This document shows positions 53,801-62,091 of a DNA stretch of 64,000 nucleotides, one piece after another. The notes under the pieces were generated by a model. It saw nothing but the letters and a program-made list of their open reading frames with translations. It ran no database searches and had not been told where the DNA came from. Every line of letters starts with the position of its first letter. Position 1 is the first letter of the stretch. Source of the stretch: Acidobacteriota bacterium (lineage in GTDB: Bacteria; Acidobacteriota; Blastocatellia; Pyrinomonadales; Pyrinomonadaceae); the NCBI GenBank assembly GCA_019639235.1, contig JAHBSG010000004.1, positions 62,001 through 126,000 of the forward strand. The letters run 5' to 3'. The translations under genes were made by a program, and so were the position numbers.

Positions 53801-56800
53801 TAAACAAAGTAATCTCCGGTCGCAGAGATCGAATTGGTCGGGATCGTCACGTTCTGGACGCGGTTGATGGGTTCGCCAGCAGCGATAGGCTGGTTCAGCA
53901 AGAACTCACCGAGCAGGACATCGCCGCCAACCTGGTTATCGGTCGAGAAAAAGACGCGTTCCCACATTGGGTTCGAGGCGCGGAGCCCGGCGTTGGTGGT
54001 CGTCCATTGCAAAGCAAATGGTGTGTCCGAATCGACTTCCGCCGGTGGCGTCACACTCTGCACCTGAAGGTCTGGAACGCGGTATTCGAATCGGGTCGGG
54101 ACGCTCGTCGTGTTGTTCGTTTCGGCCGGCCCGCCGGGATTATCCTCGAAAACCTGATTGGCGGGATCGACGACAACATAGATCAATGCATCGCTAGAAT
54201 CACGAACCGGCAATGTTGGCACGGTGTACTGCTGAGAAAAAGATTGCGATTGACCAACTGCGAAGGCGGGACTGACCCGCTGAGTTATCAGGATGTCATC
54301 GGCATTTCCGATCGTTTGATCGAAAGAGACGTAAACGTTGTGACCGAAGCCGCTTTGTGTTGCCGCGCTTCCTGCGTTCCGCACGTCCCAGTTGATAGTG
54401 AACTGAACTCCGGGTTCGATCTCCGCCGGGATCTGGACGTTCTCTGCGATCAGGTCTGGGAGGTTGCGGTTCACCTGGATCGGAACGAACGCGTAGTTAT
54501 CCTGAAAGTTGCCGTTCCGCTCCGGAACATTTCGCCCAACCCGGTAGAAAAGATAGTAGGTTCCGTCGGTCGGGATCGCGATCGATGGGATGTTGATATT
54601 AGTTGCCGTGAATACCTTCGACTGGCCTGGAGCGAGTACGCCGGCGTTGTCAAATTTCAGCCCGACGAAGTTGTCACCCGGGTCATTGAAAAGAATCGGG
54701 TCCTGCGATATCCAGATCTCGTCTTCGCGGTAACTGCCGGTCGCGACCTGGCCGTTATTTGTAACCGTGATGTCCGCACTAAAGTTTTGAAGAATATTGA
54801 CCGTCGGCGGTGCAACCAGGTTCGATGCAGCAAGATCTGCGGATGCCGGAGCTATAACGACCGTCGTTCTCGCCGTGTCCGAACCTTCTGTAGCGATGAT
54901 ATCGGCGCTGAAAAATATCGTGGATGGCGGGACCGAAAGGATGGTAGTTGCGTCAAAAAAAGTGTTTACCGAACCCTCTGGGATAAAAACGCTGGCGGGA
55001 ACGGTCAATGCCGCAGGATCGGTGGATGTCAACGAAATGGTCGCACCGCCGGCCGGTGCGGGGTCGGACAAACGGATCTCGACCTGAACCGAACGGCCTT
55101 GTGCGACCGGAAAGAGGAACGGGCCGCCAAGCGATATGCGGGATTTTTCAACCGGCGGACAATTTGTCGAACCGAGCATCGCTCCGGTCATGTTGGCAAG
55201 AGTCTGGATTTCGGCGGCCGAAAGAGCTCGGTTGTAGAGCACAACCTCGTCTGCCATTCCGAAGGCAGTCAGTTCAGGAGCCGTAACGCCGTCGCCCTTT
55301 CCTATCGTGAAAGGCGCGTCATTGGTGCTGATGGTCTGGTTTTCCGTATGCGTAACAACAAGCTGTCCGTTCTTGTAGAGCCTGAACTCGTTTCCCTCTC
55401 TCCGAAGAGCGAGATGCGTCCAGGTGTAGAGATCAAGTTCGTGGCCAAAGGCCGCCACTCGAGAGCCTCCGGATTCGTGGCTGATGTCGATGAACGGGCG
55501 GTTGTCCAAGTCGACGCCAACATAGAAGTTAGAGCCGGTGCAGCAAGCTCCTTTCCCAAAGAAATAATGCTCGCGTTGATCAGCTTGAATGTTCACCCAA
55601 CCTGCCAATGTGTAGTTAGCGTTTTGAATATCCAGGGAACTGTTATCCGGGACCTCAACGAAGTTGTCCTCTCCGTTACCGTTGAAGTAAAAGGCATTCC
55701 CAACTCGTCCGCCAGTAACGTAAGCCGGATCGGTAAAGTCTCCGTCGTTGTTTCCAAAAGAATCCTCTGCGGTAAACTCTCCGCGCCACCAGGAGACAAG
55801 CCCGTTGGTGTCGATCTGTGGACCGCCCGGACCTCCGGTTCCGTCGCATTCGGGCTGCCAAGCAAGCCTTCCGATAAACCGCGAAGGGCTTCCGGTGTTA
55901 AACGTCTCGAAGCGATTGGTGCCGTTCGAACTCGCAATGGTGATCCGTTGGTGCCCGTCTTGACCGGTTCGAACATAAGCGATCTGAGAGCCGTTCGGCG
56001 ACCAAACCGGCTTCTCAAGAGATTCCTCCGGCTCTTCGATCCGATCGATCGTGTTTGAGCCGTCCGTTGGGGCAACGCAAATACCGACCGAAGAAAAGCG
56101 GTCGCACTCAAAAAGCAGTTTCTGCCCGTCAGGCGAAAGCGCCGCTCCTCGGAAGGAGTCGTAGAAATCGCCGTTTCCGTCAACGACCGTCTCTTCACCG
56201 GTGCCATCCGGATTTGCGCGGTATATCGCGGCGCCGCTGGTCCAATAGACCTTTTGACCGTTGTGAGAAAAGAACGGATACTCGCCGCCGCCTTGCGTCA
56301 ACACTTGAAGGCCGGTGCCGTCAGAATTGGCGATCCAAATCGTAAAGTTCCGTTCGAAGACAACCTTCGAACCATCAGGCGAAAGAGCCGGACGTGAGGT
56401 GGAATCATCTGAAGGATTCGGGATCTCGGTCAAGCCAGTCCCGTCGGAGTTGATGACCCAGATTTTATCCTCGAAAAGGTGCTGGAATGTGACTTTCTGG
56501 CCGTCGCGAGAGAATGAGAAGTTTCCTTCAGTCGATAAATTGAAGGTCAGACGGCGTTGATTGAACCCGGTTGGGTCCATTATCCATAGCTCGCCCGGAT
56601 CGACGGGATGGAAGTCGCGCATCCGCTGCGTTCGGAATAAGACTTTTGAACCGTCAGGTGAGAATACGGGTTCGGAATCGGCGAGATAGGTGAAGTTAGA
56701 AACATTGTTCGATGTTCCGATGTTCTCAAGCTTCTGTAGAGTATTGTCCAGCTCGAACAGGAAAAGCCCGGAGACGTTCTGTAGCTTTTCTTGTTCGCCT

Positions 56801-56994
56801 ACCTTCTTTTCACTTGCAGGTGACGAGGGGTCCGCTACCGACGCACTGTTGCTTCCGACCACGGTGGCAACACTCGCACTGACGCCGAAGCGGACGATGC
56901 CCAAAACGACAAGCGAAAGCGATGCGGCCGCGAGTATTGACAGTGCAGCATAGCGAAGCGTGGGACGAAAACGACGATTCCTGGGGGATCTCAT
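47806..56994 (-). CDS. Giant secreted multidomain protein: propeller, LamG, ten CARDB repeats, cohesin-like, dockerin
   Basis: 3062 residues. N-terminal basic and hydrophobic segment (about 10-40) for export; PD40/TolB-like beta-propeller repeats (about 80-390, with FSPDGSKVLF, SPDGQKLLFECD); LamG domain (about 398-600, with WWRGEFTAEDSFGNNDG); ten CARDB-like repeats of about 124 residues (718-1955), each opening like DLRVTDITVPP; a PPC/IPT-like region; a hydrophobic helical stretch (about 2335-2432); a DUF11-like FENLATAEAPAQVV domain; two EF-hand-like dockerin segments (about 2742-2800, NNDGTVSIADL and GDGVLSVGDIV); a cohesin-like sandwich (about 2830-2965); and a C-terminal carboxypeptidase-regulatory domain. 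TAGGAGA precedes the ATG. A cell-surface adhesion or matrix role is inferred. Confidence 0.88.
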   Translation of the reverse strand: MRSPRNRRFRPTLRYAALSILAAASLSLVVLGIVRFGVSASVATVVGSNSASVADPSSPASEKKVGEQEKLQNVSGLFLFELDNTLQKLENIGTSNNVSNFTYLADSEPVFSPDGSKVLFRTQRMRDFHPVDPGELWIMDPTGFNQRRLTFNLSTEGNFSFSRDGQKVTFQHLFEDKIWVINSDGTGLTEIPNPSDDSTSRPALSPDGSKVVFERNFTIWIANSDGTGLQVLTQGGGEYPFFSHNGQKVYWTSGAAIYRANPDGTGEETVVDGNGDFYDSFRGAALSPDGQKLLFECDRFSSVGICVAPTDGSNTIDRIEEPEESLEKPVWSPNGSQIAYVRTGQDGHQRITIASSNGTNRFETFNTGSPSRFIGRLAWQPECDGTGGPGGPQIDTNGLVSWWRGEFTAEDSFGNNDGDFTDPAYVTGGRVGNAFYFNGNGEDNFVEVPDNSSLDIQNANYTLAGWVNIQADQREHYFFGKGACCTGSNFYVGVDLDNRPFIDISHESGGSRVAAFGHELDLYTWTHLALRREGNEFRLYKNGQLVVTHTENQTISTNDAPFTIGKGDGVTAPELTAFGMADEVVLYNRALSAAEIQTLANMTGAMLGSTNCPPVEKSRISLGGPFLFPVAQGRSVQVEIRLSDPAPAGGATISLTSTDPAALTVPASVFIPEGSVNTFFDATTILSVPPSTIFFSADIIATEGSDTARTTVVIAPASADLAASNLVAPPTVNILQNFSADITVTNNGQVATGSYREDEIWISQDPILFNDPGDNFVGLKFDNAGVLAPGQSKVFTATNINIPSIAIPTDGTYYLFYRVGRNVPERNGNFQDNYAFVPIQVNRNLPDLIAENVQIPAEIEPGVQFTINWDVRNAGSAATQSGFGHNVYVSFDQTIGNADDILITQRVSPAFAVGQSQSFSQQYTVPTLPVRDSSDALIYVVVDPANQVFEDNPGGPAETNNTTSVPTRFEYRVPDLQVQSVTPPAEVDSDTPFALQWTTTNAGLRASNPMWERVFFSTDNQVGGDVLLGEFLLNQPIAAGEPINRVQNVTIPTNSISATGDYFVYVQTDAFSNVNEGANENNNVTFSPLRVRRLLRPDLAVTNITAPPTAFFDQEIQVQWTVSNNGTGPTNAPNWTDRLYIGPNPSLNAATPLATTSNISFLDAGESYVASATVRVPRGISGNYHLIVNTDINNAVNEENENNNLSTRSITINVPLLPDLRVSNVQAPDEGFGGAPILVSWTVTNNGDGPVPANELNWTDTVILSRDAVLDGGDPVIGSRPRNGSLTSGGNYTVSNFSVTLPQNAFGEYYVFVVTDAFGQVYEFNDENNNSEYDRIEPGSPLNVLGTPPDLTIPAPINAPSSIVAGQGLTASFTVLNQGAFDAVGNWREALYISADQTLDPLNDILLGTTARTSLGAGQSYGPSMNVTIPTCLNGTYYLIAATDAYNSLFEFDPKGDGEANNRSLPKAIDISSFAPDLRVTDITVPPVVINGAMPISWTVKNFGTGATVQTSWADRVYLINNNQLFNLGTFPRQGGLAIDGEYTQNQVVNIPLFLQGDVIIFVETDFYNAVPECSFEENNQDSAQTQLQSDLPDLRVNSIQSTASASLGSQITVDWAAQNFGSPINSQSWVDRVYLSSDATFSFGDVPISGSLLNQSLGTNGAYSRQVTATIPNLPVGNYYLIVVSDADGNVAEGINDNNNATAVPITLTAPAVDLQVTTVNVDPVIYSGQFANISWTVTNTGSQATASSTWSDWVVLSRDAIFDPSDTLLEFRRRSEGLAAGGSYTENRQIAIPAGLTGDYRILIITDRHNEVVETNNGNNLGSANTELQLPPPAELNVTNITPPSSIVLGEAATFEWTVQNSSSNSASGIWQDTLYLSTDTTWDSGDIVIGSKQRSGTLAGFASYTETLETVIPPVDPGSYYVIVRTDSRNSVRESNETNNVAASVGQTQVNVQNLTLGVPVNTTLITGQERFFSVLNTPADEVMLINLDGETGSSNELYTRYGSMVSRANYELQGFRSGEPDQENVVSNTQAGSYFTMIRGDVVPGSFAEQLREGNKAAAEKKEQGSNLAPQNVTLRAELLPFTIRRVSPESAGNAGIASLQVDGAKFDANASLKLVGSGGLEITPAQMAAGPTRIAAIFDLTGKPAGSYDVVVTNPNSQSTTLEDGFEIVEGGGYSLRVSIVPPTATRGGITKRVTVSVANDGSNDALNVPVFIQMPIYNYSLDRTNYVDFPQEQLPPEIQTGQVPLHVDRDGVRTIMLYAPILRGRSSTLINLDVEIPINYGEFPFAAQILRPMSELADGLDPRPGEIPNGVIASSAFLNPNSPDRTACYAELFRQIFFAILSDVLGRDCLKAGWLAVTGLADAASGIFLGAVTGNLNTWGIISAFASKFASAGISAVECAGKQIPWIKAISLALTLVQILSQLDDCLLDGNYKNVVVFRQPFSIDPNEKLGPAGYGAEKFVGVQQPIEYRINFENLATAEAPAQVVRIVDQLPPTLDPRTFRLKEIGFKQYSVAVPDNRAFFQTRMQLGEDLGNIQAEISAGLNIQNGTVTWTLTAIDPQTNERPLSPLVGLLPPNNEDRDGEGFVTFTVQPKATQPTGTEIANFATIFFDENEPIVTNATSNTLDADIPTSSVAPLPPTLDTPEINLTWDGNDAIGGSGMKGVTVYFSENGGQYQPLLSAEGPGSAVFLGNWGRTYRFFSVATDNAGNIEAIPATPDAVVSILGGATESDLAPRPNGNNDGTVSIADLTQVRRFVSGLDADFQYNEFQRADTAPLATSGDGVLSVGDIVQSRRYVAGLDEVKNAAGPNSATGGASVKTVAGRESAMGSREIRPVRLTRNGDQVGVAIELAAQGDEVAVGFTLNFDPQVISNPANISLGTGAAGMSLTVNSSQAAAGRLGIVLDKDPTQPLPAGTQQLVTMTFTVAPTNPASALIAFGNSPVRREAVNGLAESLSVTFTDAAISLLAPTSAPATLAGRVTDAAGSGIPLASITVTDGEGNTWQTITSSFGNYRIEGLGSGRLYFITVERRQYQFAVPTRSVQLNEDLFDVDFRAVN

Positions 56995-57074
56995 TTGGCT
57001 TTCTCCTAAATATTTGTGTCTCTGGGCAATAAGGCGGAACTAAGCGGAGATTCGGACCAGAAAACGAAAATATT

Positions 57075-57103
57075 TCCGGTTCTGCGGAAATTGGCTGTAT
57101 AAT
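57075..57103 (+). promoter_or_regulatory. Possible promoter of the ECF sigma gene
   Basis: A perfect TATAAT (57098-57103) lies 18 nt before the ATG at 57122; no good -35 hexamer is visible. Confidence 0.4.
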
Positions 57104-57121
57104 CTGGAGATTCCTCATCTT

Positions 57122-57682
57122 ATGGCGGAGCCTAACGAAGTAACCGAACTTCTAAGCCGGATCGGAAGCGGCGACAAGCATGCTCCGGATGAGCTCTTGC
57201 CGGTCGTTTATGAGGACCTTAGGCGGCTTGCTCGTGCCTATTTCACCAATGAACGGCCGGAGCACACGCTTCAGGCGACCGCTTTGGTCCATGAGGCGTA
57301 CATCCGTTTGGTTAACTGGGAGCAGGTTAGCTGGCAGAATCGGGCTCATTTTTTTGCGGTCGCTGCCGAAGTGATGCGAAAGGTCTTGATCGACCACGCT
57401 CGGGCCCGAAAGGCCGCAAAACGAGATGGCGGCGAACGCATTCTACTCGAAGAGACGGTCAGCCTTGCGGCAAATAAGCCGATCGATCTGTTGAATCTCG
57501 AGTATGCCTTGGTGGCGCTCGAGAAGCTCGATCCGCGGCAGGCTAAGGTTGTCGAGCTTCGGTTCTTTGGCGGTTTATCTATCGAAGAAACGGCGTATTT
57601 GCTTGATGTATCGGCGACTACCGTCAAGCGAGAATGGAGCTTTGCTAAAGCGTGGCTGCAACGAGAGCTAACCAGAAATTGA
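57122..57682 (+). CDS. ECF sigma factor (PF07638 type)
   Basis: 186 residues. PF07638-type sigma-70 ECF: region 2 contains RRLARAYFTNERPEHTLQATALVHEAYIRL and WQNRAHFFAVAAEVMRKVLIDHARAR; region 4 contains LDPRQAKVVELRFFGGLSIEETAYLLDVSATTVKREW. Members are common in Acidobacteria and Planctomycetes beside Ser/Thr kinases, where phosphorylation is thought to replace anti-sigma control. It is followed by such a kinase, and the giant secreted protein is divergent from it. Confidence 0.92.
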   Translation: MAEPNEVTELLSRIGSGDKHAPDELLPVVYEDLRRLARAYFTNERPEHTLQATALVHEAYIRLVNWEQVSWQNRAHFFAVAAEVMRKVLIDHARARKAAKRDGGERILLEETVSLAANKPIDLLNLEYALVALEKLDPRQAKVVELRFFGGLSIEETAYLLDVSATTVKREWSFAKAWLQRELTRN

Positions 57683-57690
57683 AGGCCAAG

Positions 57691-60297
57691 ATGGATTCGG
57701 AAAGATGGTCAAAACTTAAGGAGATCTTTGCACAGGCCGAGGCTCTGGAGCCCGGTGAGCGCGAAGCCTTCGTCAACGAAGCTGCCGAAGGTGATGCAGA
57801 GCTCGCGGCGGAGGTAATGTCACTTCTTAGCTCGCGTGACGAAACGGCGAACATACTCGAAGCGAATGCTTTCGACCTGTCAAAAGGCGTTTTTGCGGAC
57901 CAAACCCCCAAGGCCGGCCGCACCTTCGGCAGCTATCGTATCGTCTGCGAACTCGGAAGCGGCGGCATGGGTGCTGTTTTCCTGGTCGAACGGAGCGATG
58001 GCGAATTCAAGCAGACCGCGGCCTTGAAATTGATTCGAAACACCCTTGCGGATGCCGAAACCGAGCGCCGCTTTCGCACAGAACGCGAGATCCTTGCGGG
58101 GCTCCATCACCCAAATATTGCTCAGCTTTACGACGGAGGCGTCTCTGAAAACGGTGAGCCTTTCTTTGTGATGGAACACATAGAAGGCCGTCCTCTTAAC
58201 GAGTATTTCCGAACGGCCAACAGTCCGTTGAACGACCGGCTTGATCTCTTCTTCAAGATCTGTTCAGCCGTGGATTATGCTCACCGGAACCTTACGGTCC
58301 ACCGCGACCTCAAGCCGGGCAATATTCTCATAACACCCGAGGGTGAACCCAAGCTCCTCGATTTTGGCTTGGCGAAGCTGTTAGATGAACAGGGCGGCGA
58401 AAAAGATCAGACCGCGACGATGTTCCGCGCATTCACGCCGGCATATGCATCGCCGGAGCAGATCCTTGGCAAACGGGTGACGATAGCTTCGGACATTTAT
58501 AGCCTCGGTGTGATCTTTTACGAACTCCTGACCGATTCGAAGCCCTTCGTCTTTGACGGAATGAGCCTTGAGGAGATCGTTCGGACGATCACCGGTTCGG
58601 ATCCGGTTCGTCCAAGTTCCGTAAACCGAAGGGGAAGCTCATCTGCGGCATTGCGACCGGGCATCGCGTCCGATCTTGATACGATCGCGATGAAATGCCT
58701 TGAGAAGGAGCCCGCGCGGCGTTATGCGACGGCGGCCGATCTCGCCGCTGATATTCGGCGGTTTCTCGACGGTTTGCCGATCCTTGCCCGTCCGAGCACT
58801 TTCTCTTACCGTGCTTCGAAATTCGTCCGGCGAAACTGGAAATCGGTCGCGGCGGGGACGCTTGCGGCGGCCAGCTTGCTTGTCGGGCTTGGGGTTTCTA
58901 TCTGGCAGGCGGAAGTCGCCCGGGCCGAGCGCGACCGGGCAGAGCAACGTTTTCAGGACGTAAGAAAGCTCTCGAACTCGCTTCTTTTCGAGATCACACC
59001 AAAGATCGAGACACTTGAAGGCTCGACCGAGGCACGTGAGATCCTGGTCAAGCGTGCTCTGGAGTATCTCGATAGTCTCGCTTCGGAAGCCGCCGGCGAT
59101 AGCGAGCTTCAAAAGGAGCTTGCGGCCGCTTACGAGAAGATCGGAGAACTTCAGGGTCATCCGAGCAAACCGAATCTTGGCGATCTTGCCGGAGCTCTTT
59201 CGAGCTACGAGAAGGCTAACGCCATCAGGCTCGCCCAGCCTGAGACGACGGAAAACCTTCGCCTTCTTGCCGAAAACTTTCGGCATTTGTCCGATGCCCG
59301 TTACTGGCAGGGAGATACTCAGGGAACTCTTGGCGCGCTTGAGCGGTCGCGGCAGATCTATGAGGGGCTCGTGAGCGCTCATCCCGGCGATGTTTCGCTC
59401 AGGCTGGCGTATTTGCGGATCTTGACCGAGCTTTCGCAGTATCATCAGGCTAATAATCAGTATCCGGAGGCGATCGCGTTCGCCGAGAAAGCGATCGCCG
59501 GAACTCAAGAACTTTCTGCCGACGCACGCGAAACCCGCGAGGTCTTTTTCGTAACGCACGCCGACCTCGGCAATTCGCTATCATGGAACGGCGAGCAGGA
59601 GCGGGCGGAGGCGATGATGGCCGTCGCGGTTGGAGGAATGGAGAAACTCCTAGCCGAAAAGCCTAACGACGCCCGGACGCGGCATTTAATGTGGCGCGTT
59701 TATATGCTCGCCAGCGGGATCTTCGAGGACATCGTCAACGAGCGTTCGCTGGAGTTTGCGGAAAAGGCTCGAGCGACGGCTCAAAAGGGCGTAGAGATCG
59801 ATCCGGCCGATATCCAGTTCCGTCATAACCTCGCTCGGACGAATTATCGGGTCGCGGTCGCCGCCGCAAACCTCAAGCAAAGTAGAGAAGCGTTGAATGC
59901 GCTCAAGGTCGCCGAGACGCAGTTCCTTGCTCTGATCGAGCGCGAGCCGCGAAACCGGTTCTACCGCACAGACCTTGGCCGTATTTATACGCGGGCCGGA
60001 CTCGCACGGCGCCTGTCGAACGATCTGGCGGGTTCAAATTCCGATCTCATTCGATCGCTGGATCTCTGGCGACAGGTCGCCGAGGCCGATCCGGGAAATA
60101 AGAACGCTCGCCGGGATATTGCGCTCTCGCATCGCTATCTGGCCGAGAACCTAACGAAACTCGGCGAAAAACAGCAGGCCCGCGAGCATTACCGGCTGGC
60201 CGTTGATATTCTGAACGGCCTGAAAGTCGAGAATTCGCTGCCGGAGGTGGACCTGAAGCTTATCACCGAGCTTGAGAGCGTAATGGCAAAACTTTAG
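57691..60297 (+). CDS. Membrane Ser/Thr protein kinase with TPR sensor region
   Basis: 868 residues from the ATG at 57691; an in-frame ATG 39 nt upstream overlaps the sigma gene and gives a less usual start. N-terminal helical region, kinase domain at about 85-365 with ELGSGGMGAVFLVER, catalytic HRDLKPGNIL (Asp near 206) and DFGLA, then a membrane helix (about 387-410, LAAASLLVGLGVSIW) and an extracytoplasmic TPR-rich part of about 450 residues. It probably senses an external or envelope signal and phosphorylates the sigma factor (inference from family context). Confidence 0.92.
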   Translation: MDSERWSKLKEIFAQAEALEPGEREAFVNEAAEGDAELAAEVMSLLSSRDETANILEANAFDLSKGVFADQTPKAGRTFGSYRIVCELGSGGMGAVFLVERSDGEFKQTAALKLIRNTLADAETERRFRTEREILAGLHHPNIAQLYDGGVSENGEPFFVMEHIEGRPLNEYFRTANSPLNDRLDLFFKICSAVDYAHRNLTVHRDLKPGNILITPEGEPKLLDFGLAKLLDEQGGEKDQTATMFRAFTPAYASPEQILGKRVTIASDIYSLGVIFYELLTDSKPFVFDGMSLEEIVRTITGSDPVRPSSVNRRGSSSAALRPGIASDLDTIAMKCLEKEPARRYATAADLAADIRRFLDGLPILARPSTFSYRASKFVRRNWKSVAAGTLAAASLLVGLGVSIWQAEVARAERDRAEQRFQDVRKLSNSLLFEITPKIETLEGSTEAREILVKRALEYLDSLASEAAGDSELQKELAAAYEKIGELQGHPSKPNLGDLAGALSSYEKANAIRLAQPETTENLRLLAENFRHLSDARYWQGDTQGTLGALERSRQIYEGLVSAHPGDVSLRLAYLRILTELSQYHQANNQYPEAIAFAEKAIAGTQELSADARETREVFFVTHADLGNSLSWNGEQERAEAMMAVAVGGMEKLLAEKPNDARTRHLMWRVYMLASGIFEDIVNERSLEFAEKARATAQKGVEIDPADIQFRHNLARTNYRVAVAAANLKQSREALNALKVAETQFLALIEREPRNRFYRTDLGRIYTRAGLARRLSNDLAGSNSDLIRSLDLWRQVAEADPGNKNARRDIALSHRYLAENLTKLGEKQQAREHYRLAVDILNGLKVENSLPEVDLKLITELESVMAKL

Positions 60298-60315
60298 TCG
60301 CCGCACGAAAACAAA

Positions 60316-61185
60316 ATGAACATCGATCAATTCAGGATAAAGGCCGGCAAGAATGTCGATCTATCAAAACACTCCGCCGATTTCACCGACGGCTACACGG
60401 ACAAGGATCAGGCCAAGGACGATCTTGCGAAGAACATCGAGCGGATGACGGAGCTGCAGGACATGCTTTATGCACAGGATGTTCATTCGCTGCTCGTCGT
60501 CTTTCAGGCGATGGACGCCGCGGGCAAGGACGGAGCGATAAAGCATGTAATGAGCGGCGTTAACCCGCAGGGCGTTTCGGTCGCTTCGTTCAAGGCTCCT
60601 TCGGCCGAGGAGCGAGACCATGACTTCCTCTGGCGGCATCAGAAAGCCCTGCCTGAGCGCGGAAAGATCGGAATCTTTAACCGCTCGCATTACGAGGAAG
60701 TGCTTGTCGTCCGCGTTCACTCCGGCATCTTGCAGCTCCAGCAGCTTCCGGCCGAGGTCAAGGGTGACAAGAACATCTGGAAGAAAAGATTTCGGCAGAT
60801 ACGCGACTGGGAACAGCACCTCGTCGAAAACGGTACGCACGTCCTGAAATTCTTCCTAAACGTCTCACGCGAGGAGCAAAAAAAGCGATTCCTCGCGCGC
60901 ATCAATGAGCCCGAGAAGAACTGGAAGTTCTCCGCCGCTGACATCAAGGAGCGAGGGTTTTGGTATGACTATATGAATGCCTACGAGGACGCGATGGAGA
61001 ACACCTCCACCGATCACGCCCCCTGGTACGTTATCCCCGCGGACAAGAAATGGTTCACCCGCCTCGCCGTCTCAGAGATCATCGTCAAGAAGCTCGAATC
61101 AATGAACCTTCATTATCCGAAGGTCACCGAGGAGCAACTAGCAAACCTCGCCGCTGCGAAGAATACGCTCGAAGCCGAAAAGTAG
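60316..61185 (+). CDS. ppk2: Polyphosphate kinase 2 family protein
   Basis: 289 residues. PPK2 P-loop enzyme with Walker A AMDAAGKDG (about 68-76), lid and substrate motifs FLWRHQKALPERGKIGIFNRSHYEEVL, and RDWEQHL. It transfers phosphate between polyphosphate and nucleotides; the class (AMP or ADP preference) cannot be decided from these motifs alone. Positioned 18 nt after the kinase gene, possibly in the same transcript, although functionally unrelated. Confidence 0.92.
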   Translation: MNIDQFRIKAGKNVDLSKHSADFTDGYTDKDQAKDDLAKNIERMTELQDMLYAQDVHSLLVVFQAMDAAGKDGAIKHVMSGVNPQGVSVASFKAPSAEERDHDFLWRHQKALPERGKIGIFNRSHYEEVLVVRVHSGILQLQQLPAEVKGDKNIWKKRFRQIRDWEQHLVENGTHVLKFFLNVSREEQKKRFLARINEPEKNWKFSAADIKERGFWYDYMNAYEDAMENTSTDHAPWYVIPADKKWFTRLAVSEIIVKKLESMNLHYPKVTEEQLANLAAAKNTLEAEK

Positions 61186-61209
61186 GCATTCGGCAATTGG
61201 CCGTACGGA

Positions 61210-61908
61210 TCAATGGGAGATGATCTCAACAGCCGAAATCACTTCAATTCGATAAGGATTCGAATGGCGATAGGCCAACAAGTCCTCGCCGTCCACAATG
61301 AACACGTAAACTAGCGAAACCGATCGCGTGGATGCTTCATCCGGGGCGGCGAATTTCGAGCCCTTGGCTGCATTGACCGATGCGACCCGGAGCAATGGAT
61401 GCCCGCTAACTGCCTGTGCGGCTTTCACGGAACCATCATCATTGAGCTCAATCCTTACGACAACTTCTCCCCTCGCTCTAACGGCACGAGCTGCAGCCGG
61501 ATAAGGCGGTTTTGGCAGTACGGTTAGGGTCGGATATTTCTTTCCTTGCTTGTCCGAGCAACAGTATTTCTCGGCGTTCACGGTGAAAGTTATTTCGCCA
61601 GGAATTGGCCCATATTCTGGGACTTTCAAAACCAAGCGGGCATCCGGCGATAGATGCTCGTCAACATTCAAGACATAATCGCCGGGCGGCAATTTTACCG
61701 CGAAATTGCCTTTGTTGTCTGTCACCGGGGTTCTGATATCTGTTTTCGCGTCCTCACCGATCGCAGACACTCGGACAAAAGCACCGACGATCGGCATTCC
61801 GGAGTTATCCGCCAATGTTCCGGTCACCTTGTGCGAAGTTTTCGCTTGGCCGAAGGCAGAAGAAATGCAGAGAAGAAGGAATAATACGGGAAGAGCTCGT
61901 TTTTGCAT
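61210..61908 (-). CDS. Exported protein with carboxypeptidase-regulatory and TonB_C domains
   Basis: The ATG at 61908 gives 232 residues starting with a signal peptide (MQKRALPVLFLLLCISSAFG-Q); a longer frame to 62007 lacks this. Residues about 25-115 form a CarboxypepD_reg-like sandwich (HKVTGTLADNSGMPIVGAFVRV), followed by a TonB C-terminal-like domain (about 135-200, PPYPAAARAVRARGEVVVRIEL). The combination is frequent in Acidobacteria; energy-transducing TonB activity is doubtful without an N-terminal anchor and ExbBD neighbours. Function unknown. Confidence 0.8.
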   Translation of the reverse strand: MQKRALPVLFLLLCISSAFGQAKTSHKVTGTLADNSGMPIVGAFVRVSAIGEDAKTDIRTPVTDNKGNFAVKLPPGDYVLNVDEHLSPDARLVLKVPEYGPIPGEITFTVNAEKYCCSDKQGKKYPTLTVLPKPPYPAAARAVRARGEVVVRIELNDDGSVKAAQAVSGHPLLRVASVNAAKGSKFAAPDEASTRSVSLVYVFIVDGEDLLAYRHSNPYRIEVISAVEIISH

Positions 61909-62091
61909 GCCGGAAAGATGCGTCAAACCATCGGTCCGTTGCTTTGTCCGGCATCTTAATGTTCCGTTGAGGATTTCGCCCAATTCCCACCCATTTTTGG
62001 TTCGCACGCCATACCAAGAATGCGAGGGTCAAGGGATCCAACACTTGAATTATTGAAACTAGGCGATTACGGTTATCGTTAAGTTGATCAA

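Noticed and set aside
50338-56058. 1906-codon open frame on the plus strand
   Set aside because: Antisense to the giant secreted protein in a phase that avoids stops because of its codon use. The translation is Arg/Val/Asp-rich with no domains, while the minus frame shows signal peptide, repeats and domains.
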